Below, piece by piece: positions 42,855 through 51,567 of a stretch of DNA of 64,000 bases (positions are counted from its first letter, which is position 1; each line of letters opens with the position of its first letter). This DNA is from Nocardioides sp. (GTDB lineage Bacteria; Actinomycetota; Actinomycetes; Propionibacteriales; Nocardioidaceae). The stretch is taken from NCBI GenBank assembly GCA_002729525.1, contig PBYI01000038.1:1-64000 (forward strand), in the 5' to 3' direction. The notes beneath the pieces are model-generated. The model was not told the origin of the DNA. It made no database searches and saw only the letters and a program-made list of their open reading frames with translations. Position numbers and translations under genes: made by a program.

Positions 42855-43463
42855 ATGCGACAGCTCTCCGACGCCCGCGAGCTCCGCGCGCTCGCCCACC
42901 CGCTCCGGATGGCGATCGTCGAGCAGCTGGCCCTCGACGGTCCGCTCACCGCGACCGAGCTCGCGGACCGGCTCGACGAGACCCCGGCCAACTGCTCCTG
43001 GCACCTGCGCAAGCTCGCCGAGCACGGGTTCGTCGAGGAGGACCGCGACGCCGCCTCCGGCCGGCGCCGGCCGTGGCGGGTGCCCGAGATCGGCATGACG
43101 TGGAAGGGCGCCGACGCCGACCCCGACCAGCAGCGGGCAGCACTCGCGCTGTCCGACGTGTCCATGGGCCGCTCGGTCGCGCGCTACCACGAGGCCAACC
43201 AGCGCGCCGCCGAGGAGCCCGCCGCCTGGCGCGACGCCGCCGGCGGCACGCAGAACATGGTGTGGGTGACGCCCGACGAGCTGGCTGCGCTCACCGCCGA
43301 CCTCCAGGCCGTCGTCATGCGGCACCACGACCGGTTGGCCGACCGCGACGCCCGCCCCGAGGGCAGCCGGCTGTGCGAGCTGGTCGCCTGGGGCGTGCCG
43401 ACGTACCTCCCGGGCCTCGAGGCCACCGCGCCCGGCGGGGCAGCCGATGAGGTCGACCGATGA
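42855..43463 (+). CDS. ArsR-family winged-helix regulator
   Basis: The 202-residue product has an ArsR-type winged helix in residues 1-85 (RELRALAHPLRMAIVEQLALDGPLTATELADRLDETPANCSWHLRKLAEHGFVEED). The extended C-terminal half lacks the cysteine metal-binding motifs of classic ArsR/SmtB proteins, so a small-molecule ligand or a non-metal signal is more likely. Its stop overlaps the MFS start (ATGA), and two tandem inverted repeats sit over its promoter, consistent with autoregulation of a drug or metabolite efflux operon. Confidence 0.88.
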   Translation: MRQLSDARELRALAHPLRMAIVEQLALDGPLTATELADRLDETPANCSWHLRKLAEHGFVEEDRDAASGRRRPWRVPEIGMTWKGADADPDQQRAALALSDVSMGRSVARYHEANQRAAEEPAAWRDAAGGTQNMVWVTPDELAALTADLQAVVMRHHDRLADRDARPEGSRLCELVAWGVPTYLPGLEATAPGGAADEVDR

Positions 43464-44695
43464 GAGGCGCGTTCCGCACGCCCGGCTTCACCCGGCTCTT
43501 CACCGGGCTGGCCGCCTCCATGCTCGGCGACTCGGTGATGCTGCTCGTGCTCAGCATCTGGGTGAAGACGCTCACTGGCTCCAACGCGATGGCCGGGCTG
43601 ACCTTCTTCTTCATGGTGCTGCCGGCGATCTTCGCCCCGCTGCTCGGCATCTGGGTCGACCGGCTGCCCGCCCGTCAGGTGCTGGTCGTCGGCAACCTGC
43701 TCTCCGCGGTCGCCGTGCTGCCGCTGGTGCTGGTCCGCGGCGCCGGCGACGTGTGGATCATCTGGACCGTCGCCCTGCTGTACGGCGTCAGCTTCGTCGT
43801 GCTGCCCGCGGCGCTCAACGGCCTGCTCAAGGATCTCGTGCCCGACGACCGCCTCGTCGACGCCAACGCCTCGCTCCAGACGACCAAGGAGGGCTACCGG
43901 CTCGTCGGACCGCTCGTCGGGGCGGCGCTCTTCGGGTGGCTCGGCGGCTGGGCCGTGGCCCTCGTCGACGCCGCCAGCTTCGTGGTCGCCGCCGCCGTGA
44001 TCGCGACGGTTCCCGTGCGCGAGCACCGGCCCGAGCGCGACGACGAGCCGTTCTGGCAGCAGCTCACCGCCGGCGTACGGTTCCTCGCCGGGGACCGGGT
44101 GCTCAAGCACGTGCTCGTCGGCTTCGGCGCGATGGTGCTGGTCGTCGGCTTCCTGGAGGCCTCGATCTACGCGCTGCTCGACGCGTTCGGCCGGCCGGCC
44201 ACCTTCGCGGGCGTGCTGGTCGCGGTGCAGGGTGTCGGGGCGGTGGCCGGCGGCCTCGCCTCCTCGACCGTCGTACGACGTCTGGGCGAGGTCGGCGCGC
44301 TGGTCGTGGGGATGGCGCTGCTCGCGGTCTCGGTGCTGGTCGGGGCGCTCGCGCCGAGCATCGCGGTCGTGATGGTGGCGATGGTGGTCGTCGGGGTCGG
44401 CCTGCCGCTGACCTTCGTCCCGTTCATGACGCTCGTGCAGCGGCGCAGCCCGCGGGCGCTGGTGGGCCGGGTCTCGGCCGCCGTCGAGGTCCTGATGAGC
44501 ACGCCGCAGGCGGTCTCGCTCGCGGTCGGCGCCCTGCTGGTGGGGCTGCTGAGCTACCGCGCGGTGTTCGGGATTGTGGCCGCGGCGATCGCGCTCGGCG
44601 CGGTCTGGATCGCGGTCGCGCTGCTCGGCCGGGCCACAGCGGGAGGTCCGGAGGAGCAGGCGTCGGCAGCCGAGGACGTCCCGGCCGCGGGCTGA
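43460..44695 (+). CDS. MFS transporter, probable drug or metabolite exporter
   Basis: The 411-residue product has about twelve membrane segments. FRTPGFTRLFTGLAASMLGDSVMLLVLSIWV and the loop GIWVDRLPARQVLVVGN (motif A type) place it in the MFS drug-efflux group related to macrolide or multidrug exporters. It is cotranscribed with the ArsR regulator. Its stop codon sits in a hairpin shared with the convergent upp gene. Confidence 0.9.
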   Translation: MRGAFRTPGFTRLFTGLAASMLGDSVMLLVLSIWVKTLTGSNAMAGLTFFFMVLPAIFAPLLGIWVDRLPARQVLVVGNLLSAVAVLPLVLVRGAGDVWIIWTVALLYGVSFVVLPAALNGLLKDLVPDDRLVDANASLQTTKEGYRLVGPLVGAALFGWLGGWAVALVDAASFVVAAAVIATVPVREHRPERDDEPFWQQLTAGVRFLAGDRVLKHVLVGFGAMVLVVGFLEASIYALLDAFGRPATFAGVLVAVQGVGAVAGGLASSTVVRRLGEVGALVVGMALLAVSVLVGALAPSIAVVMVAMVVVGVGLPLTFVPFMTLVQRRSPRALVGRVSAAVEVLMSTPQAVSLAVGALLVGLLSYRAVFGIVAAAIALGAVWIAVALLGRATAGGPEEQASAAEDVPAAG

Positions 44696-44714
44696 GCGGG
44701 CGGCTGCCTCAGCC
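44690..44714. terminator. Hairpin containing both stop codons of convergent genes
   Basis: GGCTGAG (44690-44696) pairs with CTCAGCC (44708-44714). Each arm includes the TGA stop of one of the two convergent genes (MFS and upp). The stem is only 7 bp with no T-tract, so terminator function is tentative. Confidence 0.4.
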
Positions 44715-45350
44715 GACCACGCCGTACAGCCGGTCGCCGGCGTCGCCGAGGCCCGGCACGATGTAGCCCTTGTCATTGAGCCGCTCGTCCATCGCCGCGG
44801 TCACGATCGTGACCGGCACGTCGACGCCCTCGAGACCGGCCTCGAGGTTGGCGCAGCCCTCGGGGGCGGCCAGGAGCGTCACGCAGGTGATGTCGTCGGC
44901 GCCGCGGTCGACCAGGAACCGGATCGCCGCGGCGAGCGTGCCGCCGGTCGCGAGCATCGGGTCGAGGACGTAGCACTGGCGGCCGGACAGGTCGTCGGGC
45001 AGCCGCTCGGCGTACGTCGACGCCTCCAGCGTCTCCTCGTTGCGCACCATGCCCAGGAAGCCGACCTCCGCGGTCGGCAGCAGGCGCATCATCCCGTCGA
45101 GCATGCCCAGGCCGGCGCGCAGGATGGGGACGACGAGGGGCTTCGGCGTCGCGAGCTTGACGCCGGTCATCGGCGACACCGGCGTGACGATCTCGTCCGG
45201 GGCGACGCGCACGTCGCGGGTGGCCTCGTAGGCCAGCAGGGTGACCAGCTCGTCGACCAGGCGACGGAAGGTCGGCGACTCCGTCTCCTGGTCGCGCAGG
45301 ACGGTCAGCTTGTGGTCGACCAGCGGGTGCTCGATGACGTGGGTGCGCAC
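44709..45350 (-). CDS. upp: Uracil phosphoribosyltransferase
   Basis: The 213-residue protein has the UPRT segments [28 protein letters not shown], the PRPP-binding loop [17 protein letters not shown] and the uracil-binding [26 protein letters not shown]. It salvages uracil to UMP. GTG 45350 is six nucleotides from TAGGCT (minus strand), so the mRNA is probably leaderless. It is divergent from the tadA pair. Confidence 0.96.
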   Translation of the reverse strand: MRTHVIEHPLVDHKLTVLRDQETESPTFRRLVDELVTLLAYEATRDVRVAPDEIVTPVSPMTGVKLATPKPLVVPILRAGLGMLDGMMRLLPTAEVGFLGMVRNEETLEASTYAERLPDDLSGRQCYVLDPMLATGGTLAAAIRFLVDRGADDITCVTLLAAPEGCANLEAGLEGVDVPVTIVTAAMDERLNDKGYIVPGLGDAGDRLYGVVG

Positions 45351-45356
45351 GGGGGC

Positions 45357-45362
45357 AGCCTA
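45357..45362 (-). promoter_or_regulatory. -10 box TAGGCT of upp
   Basis: TAGGCT on the minus strand lies six nucleotides before the GTG at 45350 and no ribosome site is seen. Confidence 0.5.
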
Positions 45363-45479
45363 CGGAGTCCGCGCCCCGGCACGACAGCCGCGGGCGCCGG
45401 GGGAGTACGTCGGCGTGCTGGTCGTCGCACACGCGAATACCCGCTACCGGTGCGCACGTCCACGTGTCACCCTGGAGCC

Positions 45480-45989
45480 ATGGCGGACCAGCTCGACGCG
45501 GTGGACTTCGCCCTGGCCGCCTATCGCGACGACGACGGCGACTGGGTGGTGCGCGAGCTCGCGCACGAGGTGCTCGACGCGCTCGACGACCTCGACGGGC
45601 TGGTGACCGCGCTCGACCGGATCGCCGGCGACGACGGCGCCCTGGCGATGATCGCCGTCGACGAGGACTTCTTCCTCGTCGTCCGGGTCACCGACGACGA
45701 GACCCAGGTCCTCCTCTCCGACGTGACCGCCGCCGAGGAGTGGGACCTCGCCGCCATGGCGCTCGACTTCCTCGACGAGGACGACCCGGAGGACGACGAC
45801 GACCCCGCGCCGGTCGGCGACCTTGACCTGCTCGCCGACCTCGGCGTCCCCGAGGCCGAGCTGACCTCGCTGGTCGAGGAGCTGCTCGACGACGAGGACC
45901 TCTTCCCCGACGAGGTGCTCTCCGACGTCGCCCGCCGGCTCGGCTTCGGCGAGCTCTTCGACGACGCCGTCGGTCTCACCCCCGCGTGA
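45480..45989 (+). CDS. tRNA adenosine deaminase-associated protein
   Basis: The 169-residue acidic protein begins MADQLDAVDFALAAYRDDDGDWVVREL and has long Asp/Glu-rich stretches. It belongs to the conserved actinobacterial family always encoded just before tadA. Its exact role is not known; partnership with TadA in tRNA wobble editing is inferred from the fixed gene order. Its stop overlaps the tadA start (GTGA). ATG 45480 has CACCCT six nucleotides upstream, a possible leaderless -10 box. Confidence 0.85.
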   Translation: MADQLDAVDFALAAYRDDDGDWVVRELAHEVLDALDDLDGLVTALDRIAGDDGALAMIAVDEDFFLVVRVTDDETQVLLSDVTAAEEWDLAAMALDFLDEDDPEDDDDPAPVGDLDLLADLGVPEAELTSLVEELLDDEDLFPDEVLSDVARRLGFGELFDDAVGLTPA

Positions 45990-46474
45990 GGCCGGCCTCG
46001 GAGTCCCCGCGCCGGCCCACGCAGGCGCGCTGGGAGGAGCCGATGCGCGCCGCCCTCGCCGAGGCGCGGCTCGCGCGCGACACCGGCGACGTACCCATCG
46101 GTGCGGTGGTGGTCGACGGCTCGGGCGTGGTGCTCGGCTGGGGCCGCAACGTCCGTGAGACCGACGCCGACCCGACGGGCCACGCCGAGGTCGTCGCGCT
46201 GCGCGAGGCGGCCCGCACCCGCGGCGAGTGGCGCCTGGAGGGCTGCACCCTCGTGGTCACGCTCGAGCCCTGCACCATGTGCGCCGGCGCCGCGGTGCTG
46301 TCCCGCGTCGACCGGGTGGTCTTCGGCGCCTTCGACCCCAAGGCCGGCGCCGTCGGCAGCCTCTGGGACGTCGTGCGGGACCGCCGGCTCAACCACCGGC
46401 CCGAGGTGGTCGCCGGCGTGATGTCGCGCGAGTCGGCCGCGCTGCTCGACGGATTCTTCGCCGACCAGCGCTGA
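45986..46474 (+). CDS. tadA: tRNA-specific adenosine deaminase (TadA)
   Basis: The 162-residue zinc deaminase has the catalytic motif GHAEVVAL (His66, Glu68) and the zinc cysteines in PCTMC (Cys96, Cys99). It converts A34 to inosine in the tRNA-Arg anticodon ACG and is normally essential. GTG 45986 overlaps the upstream stop. About 15 residues at the N-terminus (RPASESPRRPTQARW) are extra and may not be translated if a later start is used. No tRNA gene follows in the window. Confidence 0.94.
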   Translation: MRPASESPRRPTQARWEEPMRAALAEARLARDTGDVPIGAVVVDGSGVVLGWGRNVRETDADPTGHAEVVALREAARTRGEWRLEGCTLVVTLEPCTMCAGAAVLSRVDRVVFGAFDPKAGAVGSLWDVVRDRRLNHRPEVVAGVMSRESAALLDGFFADQR

Positions 46475-46514
46475 GGCCGGGGCGGCGGGGCGGCCGGACC
46501 GCCGGAGGGAGCGC

Positions 46515-47546
46515 TCAGCCGAGGGAGGACGCGCGGGCGACGAGCTCGGGCGTGAACAGCAGCTGCTGGTGCCGGTGGTCGCGGTCCTCGGACTCCGCGA
46601 GCGCGAGGGCGGCGGCGCGGGCGCCGAGGAGCTCGCGGGGCTGGCGCACCGACGAGAGGGGTACGGCGGCCGCGGCGGCGAAGGCGATGTCGTCGTACCC
46701 GACCAGCGCGAGGTCGTCGGGCACGCTCACGCCGGCGCGCATCGTCTGCTGGAGCACGCCGAGCGCGACGAGGTCGTTGATGCAGAACGCCGCGGTCGGG
46801 CGGCGCGAGGACGGCTGGCCGAGGAGTCGCTCGGCGGCCTCGCGCCCGCTGGCGACGTCGAGGCTGTCGGTGCGCAGGACGGTGAGGTCGTCGGGCGGCA
46901 GCCCGGCCTCGGCCCAGGCGTCGCGAGCGCCCTGGAGGCGGTCGCGCACCTGGCCGATGTTGTCGGGTCCCCCCAGGAACGCGACCCGTCGGTGGCCGCG
47001 GTCGACGAGGTGCTCGACGGCCGTGCGGCCACCCAGGACGTCGTCGACGGCGACCGAGCAGAAGCGGTCGTCGTCGCGGGTCCGGTCGACGATCACGACC
47101 GGCGTGCCGCGGCCGGCGATCTGCTCGAGCAGGGGAGAGTCGGGGTCGACCGGGGTGACCAGCACCCCGCGGAACCGTCGCTCCTCGAGCATCGCCAGGT
47201 GCGAGCGCTCGCGGTCGGCGCGGTTGTCGGAGTTGCACAGCACGACGGTGAGGTCGTGCTGCTCCGCGGCGGTCTCGATGCCCCGTGCGACGTCGGTGAA
47301 GAACGGGTTGCCGGCGTCGAGCATGACGTAGGCGAGGGTGCTGCTCAGGCCGGTGCGCAGCTGGCGGGCGGACTCGTTGCGCACGAACCCGAGGGCCGTC
47401 ATCGCCCGCTCGACCCGCTCGCGGGTGGCGGCGCTGACCCGGTCGGGCCGGTTGAGGACGTTGGAGACGGTACCGAGGGAGACGTGCGCGAGCGCGGCGA
47501 CGTCCTTCACGGACGCGCTGCGCCCCGGACGTCCGTTCGCGGCCAC
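46515..47546 (-). CDS. LacI-family regulator of the rhamnose operon
   Basis: The 343-residue protein has an N-terminal LacI helix-turn-helix (SVKDVAALAHVSLGTVSNVLNRPDRVSAATRERV) and a periplasmic-binding-protein-like sugar domain. GTG 47546 has AAGGAGG upstream. It is divergent from the rhamnose gene cluster, and two LacI-type palindromes lie in the 190-bp spacer. It is therefore the probable repressor of that cluster and of itself, released by rhamnose or a pathway intermediate. Confidence 0.92.
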   Translation of the reverse strand: MAANGRPGRSASVKDVAALAHVSLGTVSNVLNRPDRVSAATRERVERAMTALGFVRNESARQLRTGLSSTLAYVMLDAGNPFFTDVARGIETAAEQHDLTVVLCNSDNRADRERSHLAMLEERRFRGVLVTPVDPDSPLLEQIAGRGTPVVIVDRTRDDDRFCSVAVDDVLGGRTAVEHLVDRGHRRVAFLGGPDNIGQVRDRLQGARDAWAEAGLPPDDLTVLRTDSLDVASGREAAERLLGQPSSRRPTAAFCINDLVALGVLQQTMRAGVSVPDDLALVGYDDIAFAAAAAVPLSSVRQPRELLGARAAALALAESEDRDHRHQQLLFTPELVARASSLG

Positions 47547-47562
47547 CGGTCAGCCTCCTTGG

Positions 47563-47575
47563 TTGAAACGTTCAA
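47563..47575. promoter_or_regulatory. LacI-type operator 1 (near regulator gene)
   Basis: TTGAA and TTCAA are inverted around ACG. It lies 17 nt before the regulator start codon and is the same class of site as operator 2, about 142 bp away, so looping between the two is possible. Confidence 0.6.
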
Positions 47576-47661
47576 TCGTGCTGGCAGGACTGTAGCCCCG
47601 CTCACATCGTCGGCACAGGAAACCCCGAACAGCAGGTTTCCGGAAAGTTTCGAACGACCTC

Positions 47662-47691
47662 TTGACGTGTGTGACAGCGACCACCTACCTT
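47662..47691 (+). promoter_or_regulatory. Promoter of the rhamnose operon
   Basis: TTGACG (47662-47667) and TACCTT (47686-47691), 18 bp apart, form a sigma70-type promoter. The inferred start of transcription, near 47698, lies just before operator 2. Confidence 0.5.
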
Positions 47692-47705
47692 CGTCACTCG
47701 TTGCG

Positions 47706-47717
47706 TGAAACGTTTCA
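47706..47717. promoter_or_regulatory. LacI-type operator 2 (rhamnose operon)
   Basis: TGAAACGTTTCA is a perfect palindrome with the central CG of LacI-family sites, just downstream of the inferred transcription start and 20 bp before the first start codon. Confidence 0.7.
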
Positions 47718-47736
47718 TAATGTGAGGGAGGTCGCG

Positions 47737-49278
47737 ATGACCGACGCCACGCTGGTGCTCAAGGACGTTGCCAAGTCCTTCGGCTCGGTGGTCGCGCTGC
47801 GATCCGGCAGCCTGACGGTGCACCCGGGGTCGATCCACGCCCTCGTCGGTGAGAACGGCGCCGGCAAGTCGACGCTCATCAAGATCGTCGCGGGGGTCCA
47901 CCGCCGCGACTCGGGCGTCTTCGAGCTCAAGGGCGAGGCCGTCGACTTCGGCTCCACCGCGGAGTCCAAGGCGGCCGGTGTCGCGGTGATCTACCAGGAG
48001 CCGACGCTCTTCCCCGACCTCTCGGTCGCCGAGAACATCTTCATGGGCCGCCAGCCGCTCGGCGCCGGCCGTCGCATCGACCGCCACCGGATGTACGCCG
48101 AGTCGCGGGCGCTCTTCGACCGCCTCGGCGTCGAGCTCGACCCCCGGCGCCCGGCGCGCGGCCTGTCGATCGCCGACCAGCAGATCATCGAGATCGCCAA
48201 GGCCATCTCGCTCGACGCGGCGCTGTTGATCATGGACGAGCCCACCGCCGCCCTGTCCGGCGTCGAGGTCGACCGCCTCTTCGCCGTCGCCCGCAGCCTG
48301 CGCGACGAGGGTCGCGCGATCGTCTTCATCTCCCACCGCTTCGAGGAGGTCTTCGACCTCTGCGACACCGTCACCGTGATGCGCGACGGCGACTACGTGT
48401 CGACCAAGCGGCTCGCCGACACCACGGTCGACAGCCTGGTCGCCGAGATGGTCGGCCGCGAGGTCGCCGAACTGTTCCCGAAGACCGAGGCCGAGATCGG
48501 CGAGGTGGTCCTCGACGTCCGCGACCTCTCCTCGGTCGGACAGTTCCACGACGTGTCCTTCCAGGTGCGCGCCGGCGAGATCGTCGGCCTCGCGGGCCTG
48601 GTCGGTGCCTGTCGCTCCGAGATCGCCCGCGCCGTCTTCGGCGTGGACGGGTACGACGCCGGGTCGGTCACCGTGCACGGCCGACCGGTCCCGCCGCGCA
48701 ACCCGCGGGCCGCGATCCGCGCCGGCATCGCCTTCGTCCCCGAGGACCGCCGCAAGCAGGGCCTGGTCACCGAGGGCTCCGTCGCCCGCAACGTCGCCGC
48801 CGTCATCCGCACCGGGCTCGCGAAGGCCGGCCTGCTCACCTCGCGGGCCGAGAACAGGGCGGCCGCCCCGTGGGCCGCGCGCCTGGAGGTCAAGACCAGC
48901 GCGCTGGACATGCACGCCGCCACCATGAGCGGCGGCAACCAGCAGAAGGTCGTCATCGCCAAGTGGCTGGCCACCGAGCCGGAGCTGCTGATCATCGACG
49001 AGCCGACCCGCGGCATCGACGTCGGCACCAAGTCCGAGGTGCACCGCCTGCTGTCCGACCTGGCCGGCCAGGGTCTGGCGATCCTGATGATCTCCTCCGA
49101 GCTGCCCGAGGTGCTGGGCATGGCCGACCGCGTCCTGGTCGTGCACGAGGGGCGGATCACCGCCGACATCGCCCGCGCGGACGCCACGCCCGAGAACGTC
49201 ATGCGGGCCGCGACCAACGCCGACCCCGAGCACGCCGAGCACACCGAGCACACCGACCACGAGGGAGCCCCGGCATGA
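47737..49278 (+). CDS. Sugar ABC transporter ATPase, rhamnose type
   Basis: The 513-residue product is a double ATPase of the CUT2 (RbsA/XylG) class. The first domain has Walker A GENGAGKST (near residue 40) and LSIADQQIIEIAKA. The second keeps the signature SGGNQQKVVIAKWL and IIDEPTRGID but has a degenerate P-loop (GLVGACRSE), as usual for this class. It powers uptake through the two permeases encoded next. The acidic/His-rich tail EHAEHTEHTDHE overlaps the next start (ATGA). ATG 47737 follows GAGGGAGG. Confidence 0.92.
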   Translation: MTDATLVLKDVAKSFGSVVALRSGSLTVHPGSIHALVGENGAGKSTLIKIVAGVHRRDSGVFELKGEAVDFGSTAESKAAGVAVIYQEPTLFPDLSVAENIFMGRQPLGAGRRIDRHRMYAESRALFDRLGVELDPRRPARGLSIADQQIIEIAKAISLDAALLIMDEPTAALSGVEVDRLFAVARSLRDEGRAIVFISHRFEEVFDLCDTVTVMRDGDYVSTKRLADTTVDSLVAEMVGREVAELFPKTEAEIGEVVLDVRDLSSVGQFHDVSFQVRAGEIVGLAGLVGACRSEIARAVFGVDGYDAGSVTVHGRPVPPRNPRAAIRAGIAFVPEDRRKQGLVTEGSVARNVAAVIRTGLAKAGLLTSRAENRAAAPWAARLEVKTSALDMHAATMSGGNQQKVVIAKWLATEPELLIIDEPTRGIDVGTKSEVHRLLSDLAGQGLAILMISSELPEVLGMADRVLVVHEGRITADIARADATPENVMRAATNADPEHAEHTEHTDHEGAPA

Positions 49279-50423
49279 GCGCCGCCACCCCGTCCCGCGA
49301 CGGCTCGTCGCTCGGCGCCGCCGTCGGCGCGCTGCTGAAGTCGCGCGAGGTCGCCGTCGCCGTCGTGCTGGTGCTGCTGATCGCGGCCACCACGCTGAAG
49401 TCCGACGCGTTCCTCTTCTCCTCCACGGGTTGGCGCGACCTGCTGCTCACCCCGTCCATGCTGGTGCTGCTCGCCGTGGGTCAGACCGCGGTCATCATCA
49501 CCCGCAACGTCGACCTGTCGGTGGGCTCGACGCTCGGCCTGACGGCATACCTCACCGGTCGCCTGTTCATCGACACCAGCCTCCCGATCATCCTGGTGGT
49601 GCTGGCCGCGGTCCTGATGGGCGCGGTGCTCGGGCTGGTCAACGGCGTGCTCGTCGCCTGGGGCCGCGTCCCGGCCCTGGTGATCACCCTCGGCACGATG
49701 TACATCTACCGCGGCGCGTTCCTCACCTGGGCCGGCAGCGACCGGATCAACGCCGGCGACATGCCGCGCGCCTTCCGGGACCTGGGCACCGACTCGATCC
49801 TCGGCATCCCGGTGCTGACCATCGTCGCGGTCGTCGTGCTCGCCGCCGTCGGCTACTACCTGCACACCGCCCGCGGTGGCCGGGAGTTCTACGCGATCGG
49901 CTCCGACCCCGACGCCGCGCACCTCTACGGGCTGCGGATCTCGCGCCGGATCATGGCGGCGTTCGTGCTCTCCGGCGCGCTCGCCGGCCTGGCCGGCGCG
50001 GTCTCGGCCGCCCGCTTCGGCACCGTCTCCTCCAGCGTCGGCACCGGCATCGAGTTCGAGGCCGTGGGTGCCGCGGTGATCGGCGGCGTCGCGATCTTCG
50101 GCGGCTCCGGGACCGTGTGGGGAGCAGCGCTCGGCGCGTTCCTCCTCGTCACCATCAACCGCTCGCTCCCGGTGCTCGGCATCTCCGACTTCTGGCAGCA
50201 GGCCGTGGTCGGCGCCCTCATCGTCGGCGCGATCACCCTCGACCGGGTGCTGGTGCGCCGGCAGGAGAAGAAGCTCGTCGCCGCCCGCGACGACGCCGGG
50301 TCGTCCCACGCCGGGCCACCGACCCGCGAGCCCGTCGTCGCGACGACCGCACCGGGCTCGCCCGGCGCCTCCGCCCCCGGCGACACGTCCTCCCCGACCG
50401 ACCCGCAGGAGGGAACCCGATGA
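49275..50423 (+). CDS. Sugar ABC transporter permease 1, rhamnose type
   Basis: The 382-residue membrane protein belongs to the CUT2 permease family. It has NVDLSVGSTLGLTAYLTGRL, VPALVITLGTMYIYRG, the cytoplasmic contact loop GGREFYAIGSDPDAAHLYGLRI and GGVAIFGGSGTVWGAALGA. A 50-residue Pro/Ser/Thr tail with no membrane segment follows. It overlaps the ATPase and the second permease genes by ATGA. It forms the membrane channel with permease 2. Confidence 0.9.
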   Translation: MSAATPSRDGSSLGAAVGALLKSREVAVAVVLVLLIAATTLKSDAFLFSSTGWRDLLLTPSMLVLLAVGQTAVIITRNVDLSVGSTLGLTAYLTGRLFIDTSLPIILVVLAAVLMGAVLGLVNGVLVAWGRVPALVITLGTMYIYRGAFLTWAGSDRINAGDMPRAFRDLGTDSILGIPVLTIVAVVVLAAVGYYLHTARGGREFYAIGSDPDAAHLYGLRISRRIMAAFVLSGALAGLAGAVSAARFGTVSSSVGTGIEFEAVGAAVIGGVAIFGGSGTVWGAALGAFLLVTINRSLPVLGISDFWQQAVVGALIVGAITLDRVLVRRQEKKLVAARDDAGSSHAGPPTREPVVATTAPGSPGASAPGDTSSPTDPQEGTR

Positions 50424-51526
50424 GCACCGTGAGCCCGGAGGCCACCCCGGGCAGCCCCGAGACCCCGTCGGTCGAGCGCACGTACGCCGCGTACTCCCGC
50501 CCGTTCTGGCAGCGCGTCGTCCTCAGCCGCGAGTTCGCCGTCATCGCCCTGCTCGTCGCCGCGATCGTCTTCTCCCGTTCGCAGGTGGAGTACTTCGACG
50601 GCCCGCAGACCATGTACTACCTGTTCCGCGACTCGGCCTCGGTGCTGCTGCTCGCGCTGCCGATGACAGCGATCATCATCACCGGCGAGATCGACCTGTC
50701 GGTGGCCTCGATCGTGGGTCTGACCAGCGTGTCCTTCGGCATGCTGCACGACGACGTCGGGCTCTCCGCGACGATCGCCGCGCTCCTCGCGATCGGCGTC
50801 GGCGTGGTCTGCGGCGCCTTCAACGGCTTCCTCATCGCCTACGTCGGTCTGCCGTCCATCGCGGTCACCATCGGCACGCTCGCCCTCTTCCGGGGCATCG
50901 GCGCCGGCCTGCTCGGCACCGAGTCGCGCACCGACTTCCCCGAGGGCTGGACCGACTGGGCCAAGGACCGCATCGTCGAGGGCCAGCCCTACCCGATGGT
51001 GCTGATCCCGTTCGTGGTGCTCGCGATCGCCTTCGCGCTGCTGATCCACTTCTCGTCGTTCGGCCGGGGGATCTTCGAGATCGGCCAGAACGACGAGGCC
51101 GCGCACTTCACCGGCGTCGACGTGGCCCGCACCAAGGCGATCCTGTTCGTCCTGTCCGGCGCGGTCGCCGGCTTCGTCGGGATCTACCTGACCCTGGTCA
51201 GCGGCGTGGCGCGGGCCGAGAACGCCACCGGCCTGGAGCTCTCGGTCATCGCCGCGGTGCTGCTCGGCGGCGTCTCGATCTTCGGCGGCCGCGGCGCCCT
51301 GCACGGCGTGCTCGCCGGCGTGCTCCTGATCGGCGTGATCCAGCGGGCGATGCTCCTCAACGGCCAGACGATCAACGTCATCAACATCGTCATCGGAGTG
51401 CTGCTCGTGCTCTCGGTGATGTCCACCAGTCTTCTCGCAGCGTCGCGCCGTGTGCTCGCTGCGAGCAGGGGGGCCCGGTCCTCGGGAGGCCCCTCGCGCA
51501 GCGCCGGCAAGCGGTTGCTGAGCTGA
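50420..51526 (+). CDS. Sugar ABC transporter permease 2, rhamnose type
   Basis: The 368-residue CUT2 permease has ITGEIDLSVASIVGLTSVSFG, VGLPSIAVTIGTLALFRG, the contact loop GRGIFEIGQNDEAAHFTGVDV and GGVSIFGGRGALHGVLAGVLLIG. A short basic Ser/Arg-rich tail follows. Two different permeases in one cluster mark the rhamnose-type importer. ATG 50420 overlaps the previous stop, with CAGGAGGG as ribosome site. Confidence 0.9.
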   Translation: MSTVSPEATPGSPETPSVERTYAAYSRPFWQRVVLSREFAVIALLVAAIVFSRSQVEYFDGPQTMYYLFRDSASVLLLALPMTAIIITGEIDLSVASIVGLTSVSFGMLHDDVGLSATIAALLAIGVGVVCGAFNGFLIAYVGLPSIAVTIGTLALFRGIGAGLLGTESRTDFPEGWTDWAKDRIVEGQPYPMVLIPFVVLAIAFALLIHFSSFGRGIFEIGQNDEAAHFTGVDVARTKAILFVLSGAVAGFVGIYLTLVSGVARAENATGLELSVIAAVLLGGVSIFGGRGALHGVLAGVLLIGVIQRAMLLNGQTINVINIVIGVLLVLSVMSTSLLAASRRVLAASRGARSSGGPSRSAGKRLLS

Positions 51527-51567
51527 TCCCGGCACCGATGCCGGAACCATCCGAAAGGGAAGCACCC

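Noticed and set aside
46475..46514. GGCGG/CCGCC hairpin between tadA and the LacI gene as a terminator
   Set aside because: Only a 5-bp stem in a very GC-rich spacer; indistinguishable from background.
47737..51526. Ribose or xylose importer as identity of the ABC genes
   Set aside because: Two distinct permeases plus rhaM, isomerase, kinase and aldolase in the same run fit the rhamnose-type importer better.
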